Shown here: in pieces, positions 1 to 6,729 of the stretch
Layout of the letters: each line of letters opens with the position of its first letter
How positions within the stretch are numbered: the first letter of the stretch is position 1
NCBI GenBank assembly: GCA_040905965.1
Contig: JBBDQP010000020.1
Span: 1-9,311, forward strand
Length of the DNA: 9,311 nt
Reading direction: 5' to 3'
DNA from: DATHWB01 sp040905965
GTDB taxonomy: Bacteria; Actinomycetota; Acidimicrobiia; Spongiisociales; ZC4RG35
Program-made: the position numbers and the translations under genes
Notes under the pieces: generated by a model
The model's database searches: none
What the model saw: only the letters and a program-made list of their open reading frames with translations
What the model was told of the DNA's origin: nothing

Positions 1-506
1 ACCTCCTGGCCGGCGGGCATGACGAGGACGTTGGCGGTTTCGACGCCGTGGTCGGGGTACTGGTATTCGAACCACCACTGGTGGCCGATGATCTCGACGG
101 TCATGGCGTCGGGTGCGCATTCGGAGAGGTCGAAGATGCCGCGGACCGTGGGAATGGCGATGCCGGCGAGGATCAGGGCGGGGATGACGGTCCAGGTGAC
201 TTCGAGTTTGGCGTTGCCGTGGGTCTGCTTCGGCTCCTTGCGATCGGGACGGTCACGGAAGGCCACGGCGATGAAGATGATGGCTCCCTGCACCAACACG
301 AAGATGACGGTGGCGATCCAGAAGACCGGCCAGAACAGTCCGTCGATGCGGTCGGCGATGGGTCCGGCCGGCTCGAAGGTGGTGAGCGGCGAGTCGATCT
401 CGATGAACGAACAGGACGACACGACGAGGGTCAGCAGACTGAGACCGGCAAACCGGAAAGGGCGCGTCGGCCTTACCGAGCGGCGCCGCCGAGGGTGCTG
501 AACCAT
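1..506 (-). CDS. ctaC: Cytochrome c oxidase subunit II, N-terminal part (runs off window)
   Basis: This subunit of the aa3-type terminal oxidase takes electrons from cytochrome c through its CuA centre and passes them to subunit I; it is anchored in the membrane with its copper domain outside. The first 168 residues are visible. They show an arginine-rich N-terminus, a hydrophobic stretch ending in a lipobox (VVSSC, Cys32), transmembrane helix 1 at about 58-83, helix 2 at about 106-125 inside the family signature HGNAKLEVTWTVIP, and the start of the cupredoxin domain with the aromatic motif GHQWWFEYQYP (141-151). The CuA ligands lie beyond the window. The lipobox predicts a lipoprotein, as in mycobacterial CtaC. 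ATG at 506 is chosen because the signal sequence follows at once and no other in-frame ATG occurs before residue 135. No Shine-Dalgarno is visible; a TACACT motif six bases upstream suggests a leaderless mRNA. The gene follows the thioredoxin-like gene by 65 bases. Identification is very secure. Confidence 0.96.
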   Translation of the reverse strand, partial: MVQHPRRRRSVRPTRPFRFAGLSLLTLVVSSCSFIEIDSPLTTFEPAGPIADRIDGLFWPVFWIATVIFVLVQGAIIFIAVAFRDRPDRKEPKQTHGNAKLEVTWTVIPALILAGIAIPTVRGIFDLSECAPDAMTVEIIGHQWWFEYQYPDHGVETANVLVMPAGQE

Positions 507-512
507 GGGGCG

Positions 513-542
513 AGTGTAAGTGGTGGCATCGTCGTGAGCCAA
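513..542 (-). promoter_or_regulatory. Putative promoter of ctaC
   Basis: On the minus strand TTGGCT (542-537) and TACACT (518-513) are separated by 18 bases, each matching 4 of 6 consensus positions of a sigma-70-type promoter. The start codon lies six bases after the -10 motif, so transcription would begin at or next to the ATG. This leaderless arrangement is common in actinobacteria and fits the absence of a ribosome binding site. It would let ctaC be transcribed independently of the genes upstream. Based on motif matching only. Confidence 0.4.
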
Positions 543-571
543 GCCAAGCAGGACGGGTCTTTTCTGCCCCT

Positions 572-1312
572 TCAACCGAGGTTCTCCAGCGCCCGACGCA
601 GCTCGTCGACGCCGGTTGCACCTTCGAATCGGGCGGTGACGACGCCCTTCGAGTCGACCACGAACACCCACGGTTCGGATGGCAATCCCCACGCTTCTAC
701 TGCGGGGACCGGGTCGAGGCTTCCCCCGGCGGCGGCGTCGAGGTCGGCGTAGATTTCGACGTGGAGGAAGTTCATCTCGGGGTAGTCACCCATGACGCTC
801 TTGACGACGGCGAGCGTCGGTCCGCAGGAGGCGGTCTGACAGAACGCCGGGGTGGCGAAGACGACGACGGTCGGCCGGCCGTTGGCGAGCGCGTCGTCCA
901 GCGACAGTTCGTGCAGCCGGGGATCGGGTTCCGCGTCCGTCGAGATCTCGGACAGCGGGAACTCCGGATGGGTCCGGGTGGGGACGGCGATCGCCTGATC
1001 TCCGACGTCGGGTACCGGACTTGATTCTTGGACGCCGAACGGGGTGGTGGCGGTGGGCGGTGAACCTTCCGGTTCCAACACCACCTGCCAGCGTCCGGCG
1101 GCGGGAAGGTCGACGTGTGCGACGTGGAAGCCGCGTACGTTGGGGATGGCCCACACCCATTCGGTCTCGACGGTCACTTCGCCGGCCGTCTCGTGGGTGA
1201 AGCGGGCGAGGGTGGGGATGTCCGGTCGGGAGATGAAAGAACCGTCTTCGGTGGCGACGGCCATCAGGATCCGGTTGGGTCCTGGGGTGAGGGTCTGTTG
1301 CGTGTTGGCCAC
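572..1312 (-). CDS. Thioredoxin-fold protein with CX4C motif, N-terminus lost in assembly gap
   Basis: The last 246 residues of the protein are visible; its start is hidden by the run of Ns. The first ~95 visible residues look like a beta-rich domain (TLTPGPNRILMAVATEDG, then EWVWAIPN and GRWQVVLEPEG), resembling small beta-sandwich domains found in exported proteins. A linker rich in Pro, Asp and Ser follows. From about visible residue 130 comes a thioredoxin fold: a strand VVVFATPAF, cysteines at visible positions 158 and 163 in CQTASC followed by GP, then the WGLPSEPWVFVVDSKG segment with the cis-proline region and terminal strand and helix. The Cys spacing is CX4C, not the CX2C of classical thioredoxins or CX3C of Sco proteins. 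Location two steps from the copper-binding oxidase subunit, on the same strand and 65 bases ahead of it, suggests a redox or copper-handling role outside the membrane. That role, and the presence of a signal peptide in the missing part, are inference. The open frame through the Ns into the hydrolase is not taken as a real fusion. Confidence 0.85.
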   Translation of the reverse strand: MANTQQTLTPGPNRILMAVATEDGSFISRPDIPTLARFTHETAGEVTVETEWVWAIPNVRGFHVAHVDLPAAGRWQVVLEPEGSPPTATTPFGVQESSPVPDVGDQAIAVPTRTHPEFPLSEISTDAEPDPRLHELSLDDALANGRPTVVVFATPAFCQTASCGPTLAVVKSVMGDYPEMNFLHVEIYADLDAAAGGSLDPVPAVEAWGLPSEPWVFVVDSKGVVTARFEGATGVDELRRALENLG

Positions 1313-1412
1313 NNNNNNNNNNNNNNNNNNNNNNNNNNNNNNNNNNNNNNNNNNNNNNNNNNNNNNNNNNNNNNNNNNNNNNNNNNNNNNNNNNNNNNNN
1401 NNNNNNNNNNNN
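1313..1412. other. Assembly gap of exactly 100 Ns
   Basis: One hundred consecutive Ns interrupt the sequence. Exactly 100 is the usual placeholder for a scaffold gap of unknown size, so true length and even contiguity are uncertain. Missing here are the C-terminus and stop of the alpha/beta hydrolase and the start, probably with an export signal, of the thioredoxin-like protein. Further small genes could also be hidden. Both flanks carry minus-strand genes, and cytochrome oxidase genes occur on both sides (ctaC left, ctaB right), which supports the join. Confidence 0.98.
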
Positions 1413-2224
1413 AGGTCGTGGCCCATGCCGGGGACGATCCACAGTTCGGCGTCGGGGATTGCTTCGGCCGTGGCGATTCCGCCGGAGACACCGATCAGCG
1501 GGTCTTTCTCGCCGTGGATGACGAGGGTGGGGGCCGTGATGCCCTTCAGGTCGGCGGTGCGGTCGCCGGTGGCGAGGATTGCGGCAAGCTGACGTCCGGT
1601 GCCATGCGGGTAGACGACCCGGTCGAGATTGCGGGCGGCCGTCTCCCGGGCTCGGGTCTCGTCGAAGTAGTCGCCCCACGCGAGCCGGGCGTAGTCGACC
1701 GTCGATTGGATGGCCGCCTGGCGCTCGGTGGGCGGCGCGGTGAACAGCGCCTCAGTCATCTCCGGGGTGGCCCCGCCGACTTCGGGGCTGCCGGTGCTCG
1801 ACATGATCGATGTCAGCGTCAGGATTCGTTCCGGGTGTCGGGCGGCTGCGACCTGGGCGATGTATCCACCCATCGACACGCCGAGGATGTGGGCCGCATC
1901 GATGCCGAGTTCGTCGAGGACGCCAACGGCATCATCTGCCATGTCCGGGAGCAGATACGGAACGTCAGGCTTTTTGCCGGCGGCGATCGCCTCGACGACC
2001 CGCATGACGCTCACCCGCTCGTCGTCGAAGTGCTGGGAGTAGCCCGAGTCGCGGTTCTCGAACAGGATCACCTGGAATCCGGCGTCGACGATCGGGTCAA
2101 CGAAGCCCGGGCGCCAGTAGACGATCTGGCTTCCCAGCCCGGAGACGAAGAGGACGGGGGGATCGTCTTCGGATCCGAACCGCTCGTAGTAGATCTTCGT
2201 ACCGTTGGCCGTGAGTTCTGGCAT
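1413..2224 (-). CDS. Alpha/beta hydrolase, C-terminus lost in assembly gap
   Basis: This is a soluble single-domain hydrolase of the alpha/beta fold, similar in pattern to the RdmC-type esterase branch (the FENRDSGYS strand-turn motif, residues 55-63). All 270 residues before the gap are readable. Visible are the oxyanion-hole region LFVSGLGS (25-32), the nucleophile elbow GVSMGG with Ser117, a helical lid around 140-200, the acidic residue Asp241 in VIHGEKDPLI, and the catalytic His269 in PGMGHD, the second-last residue before the Ns. The Ser117-Asp241-His269 triad is thus complete and only a short C-terminal helix, perhaps 15-30 residues, should be missing. The substrate cannot be told from sequence. 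ATG at 2224 begins directly before the first beta strand and has TAGGCT seven bases upstream but no Shine-Dalgarno. It is divergent from ctaB with 60 bases between the start codons. A link to respiration is only positional. Confidence 0.92.
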
Positions 2225-2231
2225 GGCGGCG

Positions 2232-2237
2232 AGCCTA
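2232..2237 (-). promoter_or_regulatory. Putative -10 element of the hydrolase gene
   Basis: TAGGCT on the minus strand matches the TANNNT pattern of actinobacterial -10 elements and ends seven bases before the ATG at 2224, which would give a leaderless mRNA. No convincing -35 hexamer is seen at 16-18 bases upstream. It forms half of an inverted repeat with the corresponding ctaB element at 2270-2279. Confidence 0.35.
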
Positions 2238-2244
2238 TCCGCTC

Positions 2245-2275
2245 CGGACAGTCATCCCACACCGGCCGGTAGGCT
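2245..2275 (+). promoter_or_regulatory. Putative promoter of ctaB
   Basis: CGGACA (2245-2250, four matches to TTGACA) and TAGGCT (2270-2275) are separated by 19 bases, slightly longer than ideal. The ATG of ctaB follows nine bases after TAGGCT and no Shine-Dalgarno is present, so transcription would start one to three bases before, or at, the start codon. Together with the opposed element at 2232-2237 it makes a compact divergent promoter region. Weak evidence from motif matching. Confidence 0.32.
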
Positions 2276-2284
2276 GGCCGGGCT

Positions 2285-3175
2285 ATGGGAGCCGCCGTCA
2301 CCACCCCTGCACCGACCAGCGGTTTGCGCCATCTGATCGGGCCGTACGTGGCGCTGATGAAGCCGCGGATCATCGAACTGCTGCTGATCACCACCGTCCC
2401 GGCCATGGTGCTGGCCGCCCGTGGATGGCCGGGCACTTGGCTGGTTGCCGCGACGCTCATCGGCGGCACCCTGTCCGCCGGCGGAGCCAACGCCCTCAAC
2501 AACTTCTACGACCGCGACATCGACGAGGTCATGAAGCGGACGTCGAAGCGTCCTCTGCCGAACCATCTCATCGACCCGATCCGGGCTCGCAACTTCGGCT
2601 GGGCGCTGGGTGTCGCCGGATTCGTCGTGCTCTGGTTGACGTCGAACCTGCTGGCGGCGGCGCTGTCCACCGCAGCGCTCCTGTTCTACGTCTACGTCTA
2701 CACCCTGCGGTTGAAGCGGACGACGTCCCAGAACATCGTGATCGGGGGTGCGGCCGGCGCGGCCCCGGTGCTGGTCGGTTGGGCTGCGGTGACTGGCGGT
2801 CTGGCGACCCCGGCCTGGGCGATGTTCGCGGTGGTCTTCGCCTGGACCCCGCCGCACTTCTGGGCGCTGGCCGTCCGCTACCGCGACGACTACGCCGCGG
2901 CGGGTGTTCCGATGCTCCCTGTGGTGACGTCGATCGAGTCGACCACCCGGCAGATGGCGTTGTATTCGGGCATCACGGTGCTGTTCTCGTTGGCGCTGGT
3001 TCCGTTGGCGGACCTCGGCTGGCTGTACCTGATCACCGCCGTCGTTGCCGGCGCGGTCTTCATGCTCGAATCCGTCCGGGTGATGTTCAAACCCGAACGG
3101 GCCATGAAGCTCTTCACGTATTCGACCGCCTACCTCACCGTCCTCTTCGCCGCCCTGCTTGTCGACGCCTTGTAG
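2285..3175 (+). CDS. ctaB: Protoheme IX farnesyltransferase (heme O synthase)
   Basis: The enzyme joins farnesyl diphosphate to protoheme IX to make heme O, precursor of the heme A used by aa3 oxidases. It is an integral membrane prenyltransferase of the UbiA superfamily. The 296-residue length is normal for the family. The first aspartate-rich motif is intact: N72, D76 and D80 within NNFYDRDIDEVMKRTSKRPLP (72-92). A conserved segment YTLRLKRTTSQNIVIGGAAG follows, then the second motif WTPPHFWALAVRYRDDYAAAG (187-207) with Asp201, Asp202 and Tyr203. Hydrophobic helices fill the rest, about eight or nine in total. ATG at 2285 places about 20 polar residues before the conserved YVALMKPRIIELLL helix. 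It is divergent from the hydrolase and has ctaC less than 2 kb away across the gap, as is usual for oxidase assembly genes. Identification is very secure. Confidence 0.97.
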   Translation: MGAAVTTPAPTSGLRHLIGPYVALMKPRIIELLLITTVPAMVLAARGWPGTWLVAATLIGGTLSAGGANALNNFYDRDIDEVMKRTSKRPLPNHLIDPIRARNFGWALGVAGFVVLWLTSNLLAAALSTAALLFYVYVYTLRLKRTTSQNIVIGGAAGAAPVLVGWAAVTGGLATPAWAMFAVVFAWTPPHFWALAVRYRDDYAAAGVPMLPVVTSIESTTRQMALYSGITVLFSLALVPLADLGWLYLITAVVAGAVFMLESVRVMFKPERAMKLFTYSTAYLTVLFAALLVDAL

Positions 3176-3219
3176 AACGGCGAGAGCGAGCCGGCGCCGG
3201 GTGATCGGCCCTCCCCGGT

Positions 3220-3246
3220 AGTCCCACATCTCCGTAGATTGGGACT
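3220..3246 (+). promoter_or_regulatory. Bulged hairpin / inverted repeat before the beta-oxidation operon
   Basis: AGTCCCA (3220-3226) pairs perfectly with TGGGACT (3240-3246), and inside it ATCT (3228-3231) pairs with AGAT (3236-3239), leaving one bulged C at 3227 and the loop CCGT. That is an 11-bp stem. It starts 45 bases after the ctaB stop and lies 76 bases before the thiolase start. No T-tract follows, so it is a poor intrinsic terminator. The right arm contains TAGATT (3235-3240), a possible -10, so the repeat could instead be an operator for the fad operon. A weaker repeat, ATTCC (3249-3253) with GGAAT (3261-3265), follows. The rest of this 147-base intergenic region shows nothing else I recognise. 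Confidence 0.4.
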
Positions 3247-3322
3247 GGATTCCTTCGACCGGAATGGAACAAGCCGCGGGCCGCGATGGCGGCGGGAGAA
3301 CTCGATGGGGCGGGAGTGGACG

Positions 3323-4606
3323 ATGAGTGAACGAGTAGCGATAGTCGATGGTCTCAGGACCCCGTTCGCCAAGAGGGGTGACGCGCTGGCGGCGTTCGAT
3401 GCCGTCGACCTGGGCACGTCCGTCGTCGGAGAGCTGATGGAGAGAAACGGCATCGACGGCACCGATGTCGACCAGGTGGTCTTCGGGCGGGTGATACTCG
3501 ACGTCGAGCTGCCCAACATCGCACGCGAGATCGTCCTCAACTCCCATCTTCCCGACGAGGTCGAGGCGTACTCCGTTTCCGAGGCGTGCATCACCAGCTA
3601 CAGGACCACGGTCAACGCCGCAGCCTCCATCGCCGCCGGGAACGCCGACGTCGTGATCGCCGGCGGCGTCGACACGCTCAGCCACGCCCCCGTGGTGGTA
3701 TCCGACCAGCTCCAAGAGACCCTCAACCGACTTGCCGACGCTACGACGGTGGGTGAGCGCGTCCGGCTGATCTCCCAGCTTCGCCCGGGAGACCTGCTAC
3801 CGCAGAGCCCGGACCTGGAGGAGCCGTCCACCGGCGAGACGATGGGCGAGGCGGCCGAGCGCATGGCCAAGTTCAACGGAATCACGAGAGAGGAACAGGA
3901 CGACTTCGCCCACCGCAGCCACTCTCTCGCCGCCCAGGCATGGAAGCGGGGCGACTTCGATGACGAGGTGATGACGCTCATTGCCCCACCCGACTACACC
4001 GAGGTGATCGATCGGGACCGCACCGTACGCTTCGACTCCGACCGGAGGGCCTACCGCAAGCTGAAGCCGGTCTTCGACCGACACCACGGGACTCTCACGG
4101 CAGCCAACAGCACCCCGCTCACCGACGGGGCGGCCGCGCTGCTGATGATGAGCGAGACTCGGGCTGCCGAGATGGGTCTCGAACCTCTCGGGTTTCTCAG
4201 ATCTTCGGCTTTCACGGCCGTCGACCCCGCCGGCCAGCTACTCATCGGCCCGGTGTTCGCCACCCCGATCGCCCTCGATCGAGCCGGGGTGAAGCTGGGT
4301 GACATCGACCTGATCGACATGCACGAGGCGTTCGCTGCCCAGGTGCTGGCGGTGATCCGGTCGTTCGCCTCCGAGGATTTTGCCAGGAACGAGATGGGCC
4401 GGTCCGAGCCGATCGGGGAGATCGACTGGAACATCTTGAACGTGGCCGGCGGTTCCATCGCCATCGGTCACCCGTTCGCCGCCACCGGGGCCCGTCAGAT
4501 CTCCCAGACACTTCGCGAGCTGCGTCGTCGTGATGGGGAACTGGCCTTGTGTACTGCATGCGCAGCCGGTGGCCTGGGCGCAGCATTGGTCTTGGAGACA
4601 GCATGA
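3323..4606 (+). CDS. fadI: FadI-type acetyl-CoA acyltransferase (3-ketoacyl-CoA thiolase)
   Basis: The enzyme performs the last step of beta-oxidation, cleaving 3-ketoacyl-CoA with CoA to acetyl-CoA and a chain two carbons shorter. At 427 residues it is close to E. coli FadI and resembles it throughout. The start RVAIVDGLRTPFAK is typical. The acyl-accepting Cys89 lies in SVSEACITS, a HEAF motif has His334, GHPFAATGAR has His383, and CTACAAGGLGAA has Cys413. The 30-residue spacing between the last two is the thiolase norm. HEAF, rather than the NEAF of many thiolases, and the HGTLTAANSTPLTDGAAA segment point to the beta subunit of a trifunctional-type complex. ATG at 3323 is chosen because GGAG lies six bases upstream and the conserved N-terminus follows; an in-frame ATG at 3305 is a weaker alternative. 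It is the first gene of a three-gene operon, and its TGA overlaps the next ATG (ATGA at 4603-4606). Confidence 0.95.
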   Translation: MSERVAIVDGLRTPFAKRGDALAAFDAVDLGTSVVGELMERNGIDGTDVDQVVFGRVILDVELPNIAREIVLNSHLPDEVEAYSVSEACITSYRTTVNAAASIAAGNADVVIAGGVDTLSHAPVVVSDQLQETLNRLADATTVGERVRLISQLRPGDLLPQSPDLEEPSTGETMGEAAERMAKFNGITREEQDDFAHRSHSLAAQAWKRGDFDDEVMTLIAPPDYTEVIDRDRTVRFDSDRRAYRKLKPVFDRHHGTLTAANSTPLTDGAAALLMMSETRAAEMGLEPLGFLRSSAFTAVDPAGQLLIGPVFATPIALDRAGVKLGDIDLIDMHEAFAAQVLAVIRSFASEDFARNEMGRSEPIGEIDWNILNVAGGSIAIGHPFAATGARQISQTLRELRRRDGELALCTACAAGGLGAALVLETA

Positions 4607-6729
4607 CGACGTCGACCGCGTCGGCTTTCCATGTCGAGCGGAGGGCGCAAGGAGCGATCCTCTGGTTCGACGTCCCGGACTCGCCCGTGAACGTCTTGCG
4701 GCCGCAGATCGAGGTCGACCTCCACGCCGCCCTCGCTGAGCTGGAGAGCGACCCGCCGAGCGTCTTGGTGATCGCCTCCGGCAAGGAGTCCTTCTGTGTC
4801 GGCGCCGACGTCGAGATGCTGGTCGAGGTCGCAAGCACGGACGAGGCGACCGAGCTGTCACGGTCAGCCCAGCAGATCATGGATCTGATCGATGGCTTGT
4901 CCTACCCGACGGTCGCCGCCATCGAGGGGAACTGTCTGGGTGGTGGCCTGGAGTTGGCCCTCGCCTGTGACTATCGGGTGGCTGCCGACACCGACTCCAC
5001 CCGTCTCGGTTTGCCCGAGGTCCAACTCGGTCTGATCCCGGGCGCGGGAGGGACGGTCCGACTTCCCGGTCTGATCGGGATGGAGAACGCATTGGAGATG
5101 ATCCTCACCGGTCGACGGCACCGACCGGACCGTGCTCGGCGGATCGGTCTCGTCGACGACGTGGTCCATCCGGCGATTCTCCTCGAGTCAGCCTTCGAAA
5201 TCGCCGGCCGGCCCCGACCCGACGGATCACTGCTCGACAAGGCCCGAACCCTGGCGTTGACCGGCAACCCGGTCGGGCGACAGTTCGTGTTCTCCCGGGC
5301 ACGCGACTCGGTCAATCAGCGGACCCACGGGAACATGCCGGCACCGCTTCGTGCCATCGACGTCGTCGAGATCGGGGTGGAGGAAGGGCCCGAGGCGGGG
5401 CTGCGAGCCGAGGCCGAGGCGTTCGGCGAGCTGGCCTTCTCGCACGAGGCACGTGCACTCATCCACCTCTTCCGGTCCCGCAGCCACACGACAGATCTGG
5501 TTACAGGGACACCGCGACCGGTTCGCAAAGTGGGTGTCATTGGAGCCGGTCTGATGGGAGCCGGGATCACGGCCGTGACGGTGGCAGACGCCCGACTCCC
5601 GGTTCGGCTCCGTGACATCGATTGGGAGGCGATCGCACGGGGCTTGCGAGACATCCGCCAGGAGGTCGCCGGCCGTCGCCATCTGCGCGAACCCGAGAAG
5701 AAGGAGACGATGGCCCGGGTGCTGGCCACCACCGCACTCAGTGGTTTCTCCGACGTCGACGTGGTGATCGAGGCTGTCGTCGAGAAGCTCGACGTCAAGC
5801 ACCAGGTGCTCGAGGAGATGGAATCCCGCATCGACCCCGATGCGATCTTCGCCACCAACACGTCATCGATTCCCATTGCCGACGTCGCTTCCGCCGCCAA
5901 GTTTCCCGGCCGGGTGGTGGGCATGCACTACTTCTCGCCGGTTCCCCGGGTTCCGTTGCTCGAAGTGGTCACCGGGCCCCTGACCAACGCCGACACGATC
6001 GCAACCTCGGTGGAGTTGGGCTCCCGACAAGGCAAGACCGTGATCGTCGTCGGCGACGGCCCCGGTTTCTACACCTCGCGCATTCTGGCGCCGTATCTCG
6101 ATGAGGCCGCCCGTCTGCTCGCCGAAGGTGCGCCGATCGACCAGATCGACAGACAGATGACCAAGCTCGGGTTCCCACTGGGTCCGTTCCGGCTCCTCGA
6201 CGAGGTGGGCCTCGACATCGGCGTCGAGATCGCCGGGATCCTCCAGGCGGGATTCGGTGATCGCATGGAGCCCAACCCGCTGCTGGAGACGATGGTCGAC
6301 AACCTTCGCGTCGGGAAGAAGAACGGATCGGGGTTCTACCGCTACGAGAGACAAGGCGAGGATTGGAGCCGCGTCGACGAGGTGGATGACACCGTGTACG
6401 AGGTCTTGGGGATCTCCCCGGCTGCCTCGGTGCCAGACGAAGCTTCCGACCGAATGCTTCTGCGGATGATCAACGAGGCGCTCTTCGCCTACGGAGATGG
6501 CATTCTGCACACCGCATCAGATGGCGACATCGGCGCCGTCTTCGGACTTGGTTTTCCCGCCCACCTCGGCGGCCCGTTCCATTACGTCGAACAGCAAAGG
6601 GGCATTGCAGCCACCCACGCCGACCTGGAGGATTTCGCCGCTCGGTACGGTCCGAGGTTCCTTCCGGCACCGGTTCTCGTCGAAGCAGCCCGCTCTGGTG
6701 AGGGTTTCAAGACAGGAGAGTCCGCATGA
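4603..6729 (+). CDS. fadJ: FadJ-type multifunctional enoyl-CoA hydratase / 3-hydroxyacyl-CoA dehydrogenase
   Basis: This 708-residue alpha subunit of the beta-oxidation complex hydrates trans-2-enoyl-CoA and then oxidises L-3-hydroxyacyl-CoA with NAD. The N-terminal crotonase domain (about 1-190) has GADVEML, the oxyanion-hole motif GNCLGGGLELALACDYR with Glu117, and GLPEVQLGLIPGAGGTVRLP with Glu139; both catalytic glutamates are present. The NAD-binding domain begins near 307 with GVIGAGLMGAG (Gly314, Gly316, Gly319), followed by VIEAVVEKLDVK, NTSSIPI and the catalytic His442 in MHYFSPV. Two C-terminal helical dehydrogenase domains follow, including VGDGPGFYTSRIL and a final segment with FGLGFPAHLGGPF. 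Length and layout match FadJ/FadB. ATG at 4603 is preferred over an earlier in-frame ATG at 4549 because it overlaps the thiolase stop, has GGAGA about five bases upstream, and leads straight into the domain. Pairing with a FadI-type thiolase favours FadJ over FadB. It should form a hetero-oligomer with the thiolase. Its stop overlaps the next start. Confidence 0.95.
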   Translation: MTTSTASAFHVERRAQGAILWFDVPDSPVNVLRPQIEVDLHAALAELESDPPSVLVIASGKESFCVGADVEMLVEVASTDEATELSRSAQQIMDLIDGLSYPTVAAIEGNCLGGGLELALACDYRVAADTDSTRLGLPEVQLGLIPGAGGTVRLPGLIGMENALEMILTGRRHRPDRARRIGLVDDVVHPAILLESAFEIAGRPRPDGSLLDKARTLALTGNPVGRQFVFSRARDSVNQRTHGNMPAPLRAIDVVEIGVEEGPEAGLRAEAEAFGELAFSHEARALIHLFRSRSHTTDLVTGTPRPVRKVGVIGAGLMGAGITAVTVADARLPVRLRDIDWEAIARGLRDIRQEVAGRRHLREPEKKETMARVLATTALSGFSDVDVVIEAVVEKLDVKHQVLEEMESRIDPDAIFATNTSSIPIADVASAAKFPGRVVGMHYFSPVPRVPLLEVVTGPLTNADTIATSVELGSRQGKTVIVVGDGPGFYTSRILAPYLDEAARLLAEGAPIDQIDRQMTKLGFPLGPFRLLDEVGLDIGVEIAGILQAGFGDRMEPNPLLETMVDNLRVGKKNGSGFYRYERQGEDWSRVDEVDDTVYEVLGISPAASVPDEASDRMLLRMINEALFAYGDGILHTASDGDIGAVFGLGFPAHLGGPFHYVEQQRGIAATHADLEDFAARYGPRFLPAPVLVEAARSGEGFKTGESA

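Noticed and set aside
572..2224. Single open frame encoding a hydrolase-thioredoxin fusion protein
   Set aside because: It crosses 100 placeholder Ns and keeps phase by arithmetic chance; the two halves are complete, unrelated domains expected in different cell compartments.
1115..2272. 385-codon open frame on the plus strand across the gap
   Set aside because: It is antisense to the hydrolase and the thioredoxin-like gene, includes the Ns, and has no motif support.
3239..3322. Extended N-terminus for the thiolase
   Set aside because: The extra residues are unlike the thiolase N-terminus, the earliest codon falls inside the hairpin, and GGAG is well spaced for the ATG at 3323.
2252..3715. 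487-codon open frame on the minus strand
   Set aside because: It runs antisense through ctaB and into fadI, is rich in Arg, Gly, His and Asp without recognisable motifs, and is a shadow caused by high GC and codon bias.
4549..4602. Earlier in-frame ATG for fadJ
   Set aside because: It would overlap fadI by 58 bases; the ATGA overlap at 4603 with GGAGA upstream gives the normal family N-terminus.
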